Shown piece by piece: positions 26,754 through 35,604 of a stretch of 52,516 bases of DNA. The notes beneath the pieces are model-generated. The model saw only the letters and a program-made list of their open reading frames with translations, searched no databases and was not told where the DNA came from. The first letter of the stretch is position 1; each line of letters opens with the position of its first letter. A program made the translations under genes and the position numbers. Source of the DNA: Nitrospirota bacterium (GTDB lineage Bacteria > Nitrospirota > Thermodesulfovibrionia > Thermodesulfovibrionales > SM23-35); NCBI GenBank assembly GCA_013388435.1, contig JACAFE010000052.1, positions 1 through 52,516 of the forward strand, written 5' to 3'.

Positions 26754-27602
26754 CTAATTATGTTTTAATTTTATTTGTAATGTAAGTATTCCGCCATCTG
26801 CTATTGTTGATGCAGGAATTACTCCATAATTTGAACCTGCAGAAGATTCAAGCACTATATCTTTCATTCCTCCCTGAACAGGTTTCCATCCATTTTTTGG
26901 AGAGATAACTGCATAGGTGTTTTGCATGGAATCTTCAACAACTATGTCTTTTGCACCCTTATTTCTCAAACTTTTAGCACCTTCAAGAGAAGCTACGATT
27001 GAGGGAGGCGGAGGAAGTTCTGTATTGCTTGCTGTTGATGTTGACGAAGGAGGTGTATAAGAAGGAGGGGTGTTTGAAGGAGGAGTTGAAGCAGTTGTTG
27101 TTTGATTTCCAGCAGGATATTGTTGATCAGAAAGCATCACAAGAATTGTCTCAGTACCTGGTGTTCCTGTGAATAAGAAATTTGTATTTTTAGGTATTTC
27201 ATGCAGAGTGAATGCTTCGACATAATCATTGAATAGCAGATTGGTTCTTCCTGATGAGCCAATATTATATATTGTCATATATCCCGGTCTATTGGTTCTG
27301 ATAAGCATTTTTATTCTTTCGCCAGATTTGAATGCTCTTGTTTTTGGAACTACTTTAAACTGACCATCATCAGAAAGTAAAAGGAGTTGATATGAAATAC
27401 CTGTATATTTTTCTTTTGGTTCAGTTATTGCTGAGGAAGTTTTTGTTTTGGCATGTCCTACTGACATTCCAACAGAGGGCCCTTCACCTGAGTCAAAAAT
27501 TGCTTTTGCTCCTTTGATTTCTTTTGCTCCGGCAATTCCAGCTATGAGTAGCGTTGATAAAAATAAAGCCGCCAGCAGATTGATAAAACTTTTCCTTAAC
27601 AT
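26754..27602 (-). CDS. DUF4384-domain exported protein
   Basis: The 282-residue product has a signal peptide ending IAGIAGA. Residues ~70-165 fit DUF4384: YQLLLLSDDGQFKVV, FKSGERIKMLIRTNRPGYMTIYNIG, NLLFNDYVEAF and TILVMLSDQ. A Thr/Pro/Ser-rich linker follows, and the C-terminal part has two similar segments around KDIVVEDSMQNTYAVI and KDIVLESSAGSNYGVI, an internal duplication. DUF4384 proteins often neighbour caspase-fold or Ser/Thr kinase genes. It is the first gene of the caspase operon. Confidence 0.8.
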   Translation of the reverse strand: MLRKSFINLLAALFLSTLLIAGIAGAKEIKGAKAIFDSGEGPSVGMSVGHAKTKTSSAITEPKEKYTGISYQLLLLSDDGQFKVVPKTRAFKSGERIKMLIRTNRPGYMTIYNIGSSGRTNLLFNDYVEAFTLHEIPKNTNFLFTGTPGTETILVMLSDQQYPAGNQTTTASTPPSNTPPSYTPPSSTSTASNTELPPPPSIVASLEGAKSLRNKGAKDIVVEDSMQNTYAVISPKNGWKPVQGGMKDIVLESSAGSNYGVIPASTIADGGILTLQIKLKHN

Positions 27603-27809
27603 AATAATCCCTCCTTTTTAATTAGACTCGTTTCTGTTCAATAAATCGAGCCATGTTAAAGTAAACTTTTTTAGAAATAATGAATCCCGAGATATTTTTA
27701 TTATTCCAGTCAATTTTATAAATTAATACAATAACAATGTAAAAATTAATATATTGTTTTATATTAAAAGATAATTTGTTTTTATTCAATTAGATTATAT
27801 AAATTACAT

Positions 27810-29063
27810 ATGAAAAAATATCTTGAGCCTTACCTTCATGTTTTTAAAAGCAGAACAATTGCAATTGTTTCTCTGATGGGTTTTGCATCCGGGCTTCCAT
27901 TGGCATTAAGTGGGGGAACATTGCAAGCATGGATGACTGTTGAAGGAATTGATCTAAAAACAATAGGTATATTTGCGCTTGCCGGACTTCCATATACATT
28001 AAAATTTCTATGGTCTCCTTTTATGGACAGGTTTATACCTCCGTTTTTGGGAAGAAGAAGAGGCTGGATTCTTTTCACACAAATACTTCTTGTTTTAAAT
28101 ATTGTTTTGCTTTCTTTTAGTTCACCATCAAATGCTGTTATGACTGTTGGATCCCTTGCGCTCTTCATAGCTTTTACTTCAGCATCACAGGATATAGTGA
28201 TAGACGCCTATCGTACCGATGTATTGCAGGAAAAAGAAAGGGGAGTGGGAGCAGCAGTTTTTGTGATGGGATATCGGGTAGCAACTCTCATATCTGGAGC
28301 TTTTGCTTTAATAATGTCTGATTATATAGGATGGCGAAATACTTATCTTGTTATGGCTCTAATAATGTTTTCAGGAATATTAACGACTTTGTTAGCAAAA
28401 GAACCTGATGGGAAAGTGATACCCCCATCAAGTATGAAGGAAGCTGTATGGGGTCCGCTCAAAGATTATTTTTCAAGAGAATCAGCAATTGCTTTGCTTC
28501 TCTTGATTGTTCTTTATAAATTAGGAGACGCTTTTGCAGGCACGCTTACCACACCTTTTCTTCTAAGGGGTATGGGCTTTACACCATCTGAGGTAGGTAC
28601 TATCAATAAAGGCCTTGGATTTTTGTCTTTGATAATTGGAGCCACAATTGGCGGAACATTGATGATTAAACTTGGCCTGTATAGAGCTCTTCTTTTATTC
28701 GGAATATTGCAGGCTGTCTCGAATCTTTCATTTATGGTTCTTGCATGGATTGGTAAAAGCTATGGAATGCTAATATTCACAATAGCTTTTGAGAACTTTA
28801 GCGGGGGAATGGGAACAGCGGCTTTTGTATCTCTAATCATGGGAATGTGCAATCATCGTTTTACAGCAACACAATATGCTTTATTATCATCCCTTGCAGC
28901 ATTGGGAAGAATTTTTATAGCTCCGTCATCAGGTTTCCTCGTAGAATCAATAGGCTGGCCTGGATTTTTCTTTATTACATTCATTTTTTCTATACCGGGA
29001 CTATTGTTACTTTATAAGTTGAGATTTAGTATTTTAAATATTGAGGAAATCAAAATTAGATAA
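27810..29063 (+). CDS. AmpG-like MFS permease
   Basis: This 417-residue protein has about twelve hydrophobic segments and the AmpG-type signature GFASGLPLALSGGTLQAWM...GLPYTLKFLWSPFMDRF. ASQDIVIDAYRTDVL is also characteristic. AmpG imports anhydromuropeptides for cell-wall recycling, and this is the likely role. MFS relatives with similar sequences include acetyl-CoA transporters, so the substrate is inferred. No clear ribosome site is seen before the ATG. It is divergent from the DUF4384/caspase operon. Confidence 0.85.
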   Translation: MKKYLEPYLHVFKSRTIAIVSLMGFASGLPLALSGGTLQAWMTVEGIDLKTIGIFALAGLPYTLKFLWSPFMDRFIPPFLGRRRGWILFTQILLVLNIVLLSFSSPSNAVMTVGSLALFIAFTSASQDIVIDAYRTDVLQEKERGVGAAVFVMGYRVATLISGAFALIMSDYIGWRNTYLVMALIMFSGILTTLLAKEPDGKVIPPSSMKEAVWGPLKDYFSRESAIALLLLIVLYKLGDAFAGTLTTPFLLRGMGFTPSEVGTINKGLGFLSLIIGATIGGTLMIKLGLYRALLLFGILQAVSNLSFMVLAWIGKSYGMLIFTIAFENFSGGMGTAAFVSLIMGMCNHRFTATQYALLSSLAALGRIFIAPSSGFLVESIGWPGFFFITFIFSIPGLLLLYKLRFSILNIEEIKIR

Positions 29064-29196
29064 ACTAATAACATAAAAAATTAGTGGAAGTATGCCCGAA
29101 GCATTAAAAATTTAATTCAGAATATTCAAATAAATTAATTAATTGTAAAATATGCTGCGATTGCAATTTTTTTTATAATAAAGGAAAATAAATATT

Positions 29197-29670
29197 ATGA
29201 AATATAAAAATAAAATAATTGCTATCCTCTTTATTTTGAGTTTCTTATTCGCTCATTCTGCAATAGCTCAGAATAATATTCAAATAAAATTGTATGTTGG
29301 CAGCGATACATGTAAAAAATGTCATGAAAAGGAATACGAAAGCTTTATTAAATATGCTAAAAAAAGCAGGTCTTATGAGAGTATAGAAAGACTCAAAAAA
29401 GGTCTTACACCAGAGGAAATTAAGGGATGCTATGCATGTCATACAACTGGATATGGAAAACCGGGTGGATTTGTAAGCATGGAAAAAACACCGTATCTTA
29501 AGAATGCAGGCTGTGAAGTATGCCACGGACCCGGGAGTATTCATGTTAAGACAATGAAACCAGAATATATAAAAAGAAAGATGACAATGAAAGACTGTGA
29601 AGAGTGTCATATTTCAGAAAGAGTTAGAGCATTTAGATATAAGCCATTAATTCACGGAGGAGCTCATTAA
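29197..29670 (+). CDS. Tetrahaem c-type cytochrome
   Basis: This 157-residue exported protein (signal peptide ending AHSAIA) has four CxxCH haem sites: C39-H43 (CKKCH), C78-H82 (CYACH), C106-H110 (CEVCH) and C134-H138 (CEECH). The layout resembles small cytochrome c554/NrfB-like proteins. Further His residues (H116, H153, H157) may be distal ligands. It is followed after 28 bases by a sensor kinase that itself carries a CxxCH site, so it may feed redox information to that sensor or act in the respiratory chain that the sensor reads. Confidence 0.85.
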   Translation: MKYKNKIIAILFILSFLFAHSAIAQNNIQIKLYVGSDTCKKCHEKEYESFIKYAKKSRSYESIERLKKGLTPEEIKGCYACHTTGYGKPGGFVSMEKTPYLKNAGCEVCHGPGSIHVKTMKPEYIKRKMTMKDCEECHISERVRAFRYKPLIHGGAH

Positions 29671-29698
29671 ATCTTAGAACTTAAAAGGTTAGATTAAA

Positions 29699-32395
29699 AT
29701 GTTTGATTTTATTAGAAAACATCTTGGCTATAAGATAATGGCAGTGATGTTAATTATTATCCTGATGGAGTTTTTGTCAGAAATTTACATGAGAATATAT
29801 TTCGGAACAAAAGACAGGCTTGAAATCGCTGCCACAATAAGCCGGGAACTGGCTGATGCGATTTATGCTGGTATTAAGTATCCCATGGAACTTGGTGATA
29901 GTGAAGCTATTAAAAGAGGGCTTGCTGATATAAGTGAAAAAATGAAGGATGTGGAAGTTTTTATATGTGATTATGAACAGGAAGTTGTATATTCAACACA
30001 ACCTGATAAGTTAAATAAAAAACTTTCAGATACAATAAAAGATAAATCAATATCTCAAACATTGACTCAAACCTTGCAAACTGGTATAGAACCTGTTTTT
30101 GACCCAAGAAATCCGTATGAAGATATAATTGATGGCAAAAGACACCTTTTTGTAATGAGGCCTATTTTGAATGAAAAAGATTGTTATCATTGTCATGGTT
30201 CTTCAAGAAAAGTATTAGGAGGCATAGTTGTCAAACTTGATGCTGAAAAGACTTATGCTCAGGTTGTTGCTCAAAGAAACAGGACCATAACAATTGTTTC
30301 AATACTTATACCAGTATCTATAGCTTTAATATATTTTATGATTAATAAACTTGTCAGAAAACCCGTTGAATCTCTTGCTGAAAAAGCGAAAAAATTTGCT
30401 GAAGGAGATATGTCAGTTTCTGTGGATGTTAAAACAGAAGATGAAATAGGAATATTAGGCAAGACCTTTAATTATATGGTAGATAGCGTTTCTTCTTTTA
30501 GCAAGAAACTCGAAGAAGAAGTAAAAAGAAAAACAGCTTTGCTTAATGAAAGAACACGTCTTTTAGCACTTCTTGAACGCGCCAATAAAGACTTAAGAGA
30601 ACTCGATAAACTAAAATCTACTTTTCTTGCAAATATGTCTCATGAACTTCGCACACCTATGAACGCTATTATAGGATATACTGATTTATTAATTGACGGA
30701 GTTGACGGACCTATTAATGAAGATCAGGAAAAAAGCCTTAAGAAAGTAGCAGCCAATGCAAGACATCTCTTACAACTAATAAATGACGTACTTGATATAT
30801 CAAAAATAGAAGCAGGGAAAATGAAACTCTCTATTAAAGAGATTGACCTGAAATGGCTTGTTGAAACAATAATTCATACGTTTGAACCTCAGCTTAAGGT
30901 TAAGGGTTTATATTTAAATATTGAAATCCCTGAAGGTCTTCCACTGGTTTACGGAGATGAGGATAGAGTTAAAGAAATTATAATAAACCTGATTTCAAAT
31001 GCGATTAAATTTACTCATAAAGGCGGGATAACAATTTCTGCGAAAATATCTGAACGTGGAATAAAGCCTGGAGAAGAACCTATTTTTATGGAGGTTTGTG
31101 TTTCTGATACAGGCATAGGAATTAAAGAGGAGGATATAGGAAAAATATTTGACAAATTTGTTCAGGTAGATCTTACAACTGTACGTCAGTATGAAGGAAC
31201 TGGTCTTGGGTTAAGCATTGCGAGAGGACTTGTAGCTCTCCATAAGGGGGTTATATGGGTAGAGAGTAAATATGGTGAAGGCAGTAAATTTTATTTTACG
31301 CTTCCTTTAAAAAGAGAGATACTTGAAAAACCAACACCCGTGATTGAGACAAGGATGGCTGAGGCTTTGGCAGATTATTTTGATAAACCTGTTGAAGATT
31401 TTCTCAAAGAGCCTGAATTTGCAGGGAAACCTATAAGATGCTGGGAATCTATTCGTTGCGGTCAGCCCACTTGTCCTGCTTATGGAAGTCCTGAAAGCCG
31501 TTGCTGGCTTATTATGGGCACACATTGCTCGGGCATGAAATTAGCAGCGTATCCTGAAAAAGTAGATTTCTGCAAAGGATGTGAATTAATTAAAAACATA
31601 GTGAAAGAATCCTCAGATATTTTAACTGATACGGATATTTTGAAAGCAGCTGGCGCTGAGAAAAAAACTATTCTTGCAATTGATGATAATCCGGATGCAA
31701 TTGATATTATTAAAAAGTATCTTGGAGATGATTATATTGTTATAGGACTTTTAAGTGGTGAAAATGCTGTTGAGAAGGCAAAAGAAATTAAGCCTATGGC
31801 AATAACTCTTGATATAATGATGCCTAAAAAAGACGGCTGGCAGGTTCTAAGAGAGCTTAAAAAAGATGCTCAAACGCAGGATATACCTGTAATAGTATTA
31901 TCTATTGTGGATGATCAAAGGCTCGGATTCAGTCTGGGAGCTGCTGAATATCTTTTGAAACCAGTGGATAAAAATGTTCTTCTCAAGAAACTCAAAGCAT
32001 TTGATAGAAAATCGAAAATTAAGAGAGTATTAATAGTTGATAATGATATTGAAACAGTTAAATCAATTGGTAGTATGCTCGAGGAGGAATCATATCAGGT
32101 TAAGACTGCTTATAATAGTGAAGATGCAATATCATCTATAAGAAATTATAAACCGGATCTCATTGTTGTTAATCTAACTATGCCGGTTACGGGGTTTGAT
32201 GTTATTGAGTATATAAAAACTGATAAAGATGCAAAAAATATCCCTGTAATTGTATTAACTCAGAAAGATCTTTCAGAAAAAGAAATTGAGGAGCTTAATG
32301 GAAGAATAAAGGGTGTCTTGAATAAGGTTGTTATGGAAAAAGAAGATCTTATCAATGAGCTCAAGAAGGTAATCGGAATAGAAGGAATTAATTAA
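29699..32395 (+). CDS. c-haem hybrid sensor histidine kinase
   Basis: The 898-residue protein has a membrane segment near the N-terminus, then a periplasmic sensor of the Tll0287/DUF3365-like type with a c-haem motif CYHCH (C162, C165, H166). A second membrane segment (~198-216) and a HAMP domain follow. Then come a HisKA domain with H315 (NMSHELRTPMN), a HATPase domain (NLISNAIKFTH, DTGIGIK, GTGLGLSIA) and a cysteine-rich two-CW-type module (CWESIRCGQPTCPAYG...GTHC). Two receiver domains close the protein. The first has the normal LDIMMP Asp. The second has N825 where the phospho-acceptor Asp should be. It probably senses redox state or a haem ligand such as NO or CO. Confidence 0.88.
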   Translation: MFDFIRKHLGYKIMAVMLIIILMEFLSEIYMRIYFGTKDRLEIAATISRELADAIYAGIKYPMELGDSEAIKRGLADISEKMKDVEVFICDYEQEVVYSTQPDKLNKKLSDTIKDKSISQTLTQTLQTGIEPVFDPRNPYEDIIDGKRHLFVMRPILNEKDCYHCHGSSRKVLGGIVVKLDAEKTYAQVVAQRNRTITIVSILIPVSIALIYFMINKLVRKPVESLAEKAKKFAEGDMSVSVDVKTEDEIGILGKTFNYMVDSVSSFSKKLEEEVKRKTALLNERTRLLALLERANKDLRELDKLKSTFLANMSHELRTPMNAIIGYTDLLIDGVDGPINEDQEKSLKKVAANARHLLQLINDVLDISKIEAGKMKLSIKEIDLKWLVETIIHTFEPQLKVKGLYLNIEIPEGLPLVYGDEDRVKEIIINLISNAIKFTHKGGITISAKISERGIKPGEEPIFMEVCVSDTGIGIKEEDIGKIFDKFVQVDLTTVRQYEGTGLGLSIARGLVALHKGVIWVESKYGEGSKFYFTLPLKREILEKPTPVIETRMAEALADYFDKPVEDFLKEPEFAGKPIRCWESIRCGQPTCPAYGSPESRCWLIMGTHCSGMKLAAYPEKVDFCKGCELIKNIVKESSDILTDTDILKAAGAEKKTILAIDDNPDAIDIIKKYLGDDYIVIGLLSGENAVEKAKEIKPMAITLDIMMPKKDGWQVLRELKKDAQTQDIPVIVLSIVDDQRLGFSLGAAEYLLKPVDKNVLLKKLKAFDRKSKIKRVLIVDNDIETVKSIGSMLEEESYQVKTAYNSEDAISSIRNYKPDLIVVNLTMPVTGFDVIEYIKTDKDAKNIPVIVLTQKDLSEKEIEELNGRIKGVLNKVVMEKEDLINELKKVIGIEGIN

Positions 32396-32538
32396 TATTT
32401 TTTTGAAAAATTTAGCTATAAAACATTTCTCTGTTATTCAGGAAGGCTTGATTTTGCTTTACTTTGCCGTTAAAAAAAGAATTACTAAAATAGGAATAAA
32501 TGCGTTATATTATATTAGTTTCAAATCAGGAATAAATA

Positions 32539-32961
32539 ATGGAAGAAGAGAAAAAATTACCTTTAAGAAAGATTCTTGTTGTTGAAGACAATCAGGATAG
32601 CCGTGAGTTAGTAGTTAAAGTTTTAAAAAACAAAGGTTATCAAATGATTGAGGCTGAAGATGGAGAACAGGCTATTGAAAAAGCTATAGCTGAATCTCCA
32701 AATCTTATTTTACTGGATATTTCATTGCCGAAATTGAGCGGTTATGAGGTTGCAAAAAAACTCAAGGAAATGGATGAGTTTAAAGACATACCCATCATTG
32801 CTTTTACAGCCCATGCTATGAAAGGAGACAGAGAAAAAGTTTTAATTGCAGGATTTGAAGGATATATTTCAAAACCAGTAAATGTTAGAGAACTTCCAAA
32901 TCAAATCAAATCATATCTAAGAGGAAAATGGGAGAGCGTTCTGGGTGGAGAACAAGAATAA
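32539..32961 (+). CDS. Single-domain response regulator (DivK/CheY-like)
   Basis: The 140-residue protein is one receiver domain: KILVVEDNQDSRELV, the acceptor Asp in LILLDISLPKLSG, the TAHAMKGD signalling Thr, and the KPVN lysine. No output domain is present. AGGA precedes the ATG. It overlaps the start of the next gene by 17 bases and lies 143 bases after the hybrid kinase, so it is probably a partner in the same phosphorelay. Confidence 0.9.
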   Translation: MEEEKKLPLRKILVVEDNQDSRELVVKVLKNKGYQMIEAEDGEQAIEKAIAESPNLILLDISLPKLSGYEVAKKLKEMDEFKDIPIIAFTAHAMKGDREKVLIAGFEGYISKPVNVRELPNQIKSYLRGKWESVLGGEQE

Positions 32962-34006
32962 GATTCTAATTGTTGATGATGCAGTTGATACAGTTGAGCT
33001 TTTAAGAAAACGTTTTAGAGCAGAAGGTTATGATACTGATGAAGCTTATAATGGGGAAGAGGCACTTCAAAAAGTAAGTGAATACAATCCTGATTTAATT
33101 GTGCTTGATGTTATGATGCCTAAAATCGACGGCTACGAAGTCTGTCAGAGACTTAAATCAGATGAAAAAACCCGTTATATTCCGATTCTTATGCTTACTG
33201 CAAAAGGGGAGGTTGAACACAAAGTCAAAGGGCTTGATATCGGAGCTGACGATTATATGTCCAAGCCTTTTGACTACAAAGAACTATCAGCCCGTATCCG
33301 CTCTTTGTTATCTCTAAAAACAGCTCATGAGAAAAAGGTTGTTGAAGTTAAGTCAAGTGCTCTTGAACAGATGATGGATCAGGTAGCTCATGAAATAAGA
33401 AATCCGTTAACATCAATTGGAGGTTTTGCAAGAAAAGTATTTAGCAAGCTACCTGAAGATGATCCTAACAGAAAATATATGCAATATATAATTGAAGATG
33501 TTACAGTGCTTGAAAGTATGATAAAACAACTGATAGAGCTTAAAAGTCTTTCTATTTCTAATAAAGAACCTTCTGATATTAATGAAATTCTCAAAGAAGC
33601 TTTAAGTGTGTTTGAGCAGGATTTTATTAATAAAGGTGTACATTTGAATTTGGATTTAATGGAAAATCCACCAGCAGTTATAGCTGACAAAAAACTACTT
33701 AAAAGAGCTTTTTGTAATATTATCAAAAATGCAATTGAGGCTATGGAGCACGAGCCCAGAATATTAAAAGTTGTCACAAAATTAGTTGATAGTAATCTTA
33801 ATATAGAAATAACAGATACAGGAAAAGGTATTGAAAAGGAAAAGATAAAAAATATTTTTGATCCATTGGTAACTTCGAAAGTTTATGGACCTGGTTTGGG
33901 CTTGACTTTTGCAACAAAAATAATTCAGGATCATCAAGGTTCCATTAAGGTTGAAAGCGAAGTTGGACATGGAACAACATTTATAATAAGCTTTCCTACA
34001 AAATAA
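32945..34006 (+). CDS. Response regulator-histidine kinase hybrid (REC-HisKA-HATPase)
   Basis: This 353-residue cytoplasmic protein starts at a GTG within the preceding gene. Residues ~1-125 are a receiver (KILIVDDAVDTVE, acceptor Asp in LIVLDVMMPKIDG). A HisKA domain (MMDQVAHEIRNPLTSIGGF) and a HATPase domain (NIIKNAIEAME, DTGKGIEKE, GPGLGLTFATKII) follow. A receiver at the N-terminus of a kinase lets one phosphorelay control another. With the upstream c-haem hybrid kinase and the single receiver it forms a three-protein signalling cluster lacking a DNA-binding output. Confidence 0.88.
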   Translation: MENKNKILIVDDAVDTVELLRKRFRAEGYDTDEAYNGEEALQKVSEYNPDLIVLDVMMPKIDGYEVCQRLKSDEKTRYIPILMLTAKGEVEHKVKGLDIGADDYMSKPFDYKELSARIRSLLSLKTAHEKKVVEVKSSALEQMMDQVAHEIRNPLTSIGGFARKVFSKLPEDDPNRKYMQYIIEDVTVLESMIKQLIELKSLSISNKEPSDINEILKEALSVFEQDFINKGVHLNLDLMENPPAVIADKKLLKRAFCNIIKNAIEAMEHEPRILKVVTKLVDSNLNIEITDTGKGIEKEKIKNIFDPLVTSKVYGPGLGLTFATKIIQDHQGSIKVESEVGHGTTFIISFPTK

Positions 34007-34008
34007 AA

Positions 34009-34719
34009 TTATTTAGTTTTTAAAGTTCTAATTCGTGCTATCTCTTCCTGATAACCATAAATATGAGCTCCAGCACTATAAGCATACATTGGCCCGTTTT
34101 TAAGATTTGCCTCACTTGCTACATATTGCTTTAATAATTCAATGCCTCCAAGATTTGTTGGAAACCCTGCCCAAATATCCCATGACCTGAAATATGCTGT
34201 TACAGTAAGAATAAGGTCATTTTTTGATGGAATTGTTTTGAAATCAAGAAGTCTTAGACATGGCGGATCAATTTTGCCATCTTTACCATAACATATATCA
34301 AGGTCTTCAGGAGTACCTATTTCAATTGCAGCTTGATTGGTTAATGGGGTTTCTTTAAGTATATCAATGACGCGTTCAAGCTGTGTCCCACCTTTGGGCA
34401 TTTTGTGCTGGATTCTGCTTGCGTATGTATATGTTTCATTTTCTGCAAGCTCAGGATTCATTAAGTAATTTGTAAAATAATCCTCAATATATTCCATTGT
34501 TGTAGGAGCTGGAATTCCAAGTCCGGGAGGTATTACCGGAATCATATCATAATAAGGATGCTCAATAAAAACTGCTATTCCGGGATACTGGAGCCTGTAT
34601 TGTTCATTTTCAAAAGAGCCTCTCTGTATGTTTTGTGAATAAGCTCTGTCAAATAAATTATAAATAAGCTGAAACCATGCGTCTGAAATTGTTTTTGCGT
34701 TAAGGCAATAAAGATGCAT
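34009..34719 (-). CDS. Thymidylate synthase, archaeal-type ThyA family
   Basis: The 236-residue protein shows the ThyA catalytic landmarks: DPPCLRLL with nucleophile C154, YFRSWDIW (R178, S179, D181), the FPTNLGG Asn (N189), and GAHIYGY (H219, Y221). It is shorter than E. coli ThyA (264) and diverges outside these motifs, resembling the methanogen-type enzymes. It should methylate dUMP, or a related pyrimidine nucleotide, using a folate or pterin donor. A hydroxymethylase acting on dCMP/dUMP is the main alternative. AAGGAG precedes the ATG. It converges on the kinase gene with two bases between the stops. Confidence 0.78.
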   Translation of the reverse strand: MHLYCLNAKTISDAWFQLIYNLFDRAYSQNIQRGSFENEQYRLQYPGIAVFIEHPYYDMIPVIPPGLGIPAPTTMEYIEDYFTNYLMNPELAENETYTYASRIQHKMPKGGTQLERVIDILKETPLTNQAAIEIGTPEDLDICYGKDGKIDPPCLRLLDFKTIPSKNDLILTVTAYFRSWDIWAGFPTNLGGIELLKQYVASEANLKNGPMYAYSAGAHIYGYQEEIARIRTLKTK

Positions 34720-34751
34720 AACTTTCTCCTTTTTTACAATAAAATCATCAG

Positions 34752-34778
34752 GGTAAATCCGCCAGAGGCGGATAAACC
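34752..34778 (-). terminator. Hairpin after ABC exporter genes
   Basis: ATCCGCC and GGCGGAT form a perfect 7-bp stem with an AGA loop, extended by an outer GGT/ACC pair across two mismatches. It lies between the permease stop and the thyA-like start on the minus strand. No long T tract follows directly, so it could be a weak terminator or a dispersed hairpin like those at 52136-52227. Confidence 0.45.
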
Positions 34779-34807
34779 TAAATTTTAGTTATCTGTATAT
34801 TTTTAAA

Positions 34808-35572
34808 TTAATCTTTTCGTTCAAATGCTTTTGCTCCAAAGAATACAAAAATTATTGATGTAAATATGATTACTGCGAGACTTGTTTTAAAAGAAAAATC
34901 AGGAGTCATTCTACCACCAATTGAGGGTAAAATAACATGTTTAATTGCATCAATTCCATATGTTAGCGGATTGAGTTTTGATATAAACTGAAGTACAGGT
35001 GGAAGCATTTTAACAGGATACATTGCTCCTGATAAAAAAAACATAGGCATAATAATAAAGTTCATTATAACACTGAAACTCTCATAGCTTTCATAAAAAG
35101 TAGCGATTACTATCCCGAATGCTGAAATGCAAAAAGAAAGCGTTGCACAAATAATGATGGCTTCAATTAATTGTATAATGCCAAGCTTCAGACCAAGAAA
35201 AGGGAAAAGAGCAAGAATAATAACAGCCTGTATTGTTGATACTATAGTGCCACTCAGCGCTTTTCCTATTACTATTGAAAATCTTGAAACAGGTGCAACA
35301 AGTATTTCTTTCATAAATCCAAATTCTTTATCCCATATAATTGAAATAGAAGAAAATATTGAGCTGAATAGAATGGTCATGCCTAAAATTCCCGGAAATA
35401 TAAATTGAGTATAGGGAACTCCTGATTCATCAGGCACAAGTCTTGATATTCCAGCACCTACAATAAAAAGCCAGAGCAAAGGCCTAGCTAATGCTGAAAA
35501 AAGCCTGCTTTTTTCTCTTATAAATTTTTTAAATTCACGTGCTACTATTACATAAACAGCATTTAATTCCAA
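34808..35572 (-). CDS. ABC-2 type permease (DrrB-like)
   Basis: The 254-residue protein has six hydrophobic segments and the ABC-2 pattern: FPGILGMTILFSSIFSSISIIWDKEFGFMKEILVAPVSR, then MPMFFLSGAMYPV and LNPLTYGIDAIKH. These match the DrrB/NodJ group of export permeases. Its gene follows the ATPase gene by 32 bases. The pair should export a lipid, polysaccharide or drug-like compound, but the substrate cannot be told from sequence. Confidence 0.88.
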   Translation of the reverse strand: MELNAVYVIVAREFKKFIREKSRLFSALARPLLWLFIVGAGISRLVPDESGVPYTQFIFPGILGMTILFSSIFSSISIIWDKEFGFMKEILVAPVSRFSIVIGKALSGTIVSTIQAVIILALFPFLGLKLGIIQLIEAIIICATLSFCISAFGIVIATFYESYESFSVIMNFIIMPMFFLSGAMYPVKMLPPVLQFISKLNPLTYGIDAIKHVILPSIGGRMTPDFSFKTSLAVIIFTSIIFVFFGAKAFERKD

Positions 35573-35604
35573 AAAACCTCCAGATATTTAACTGTATTTC
35601 TGGT

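Noticed and set aside
32403-32585. 60-residue frame between the hybrid kinase and the single receiver
   Set aside because: It starts with TTG without a ribosome site, has no recognisable features and overlaps the receiver gene in another frame.
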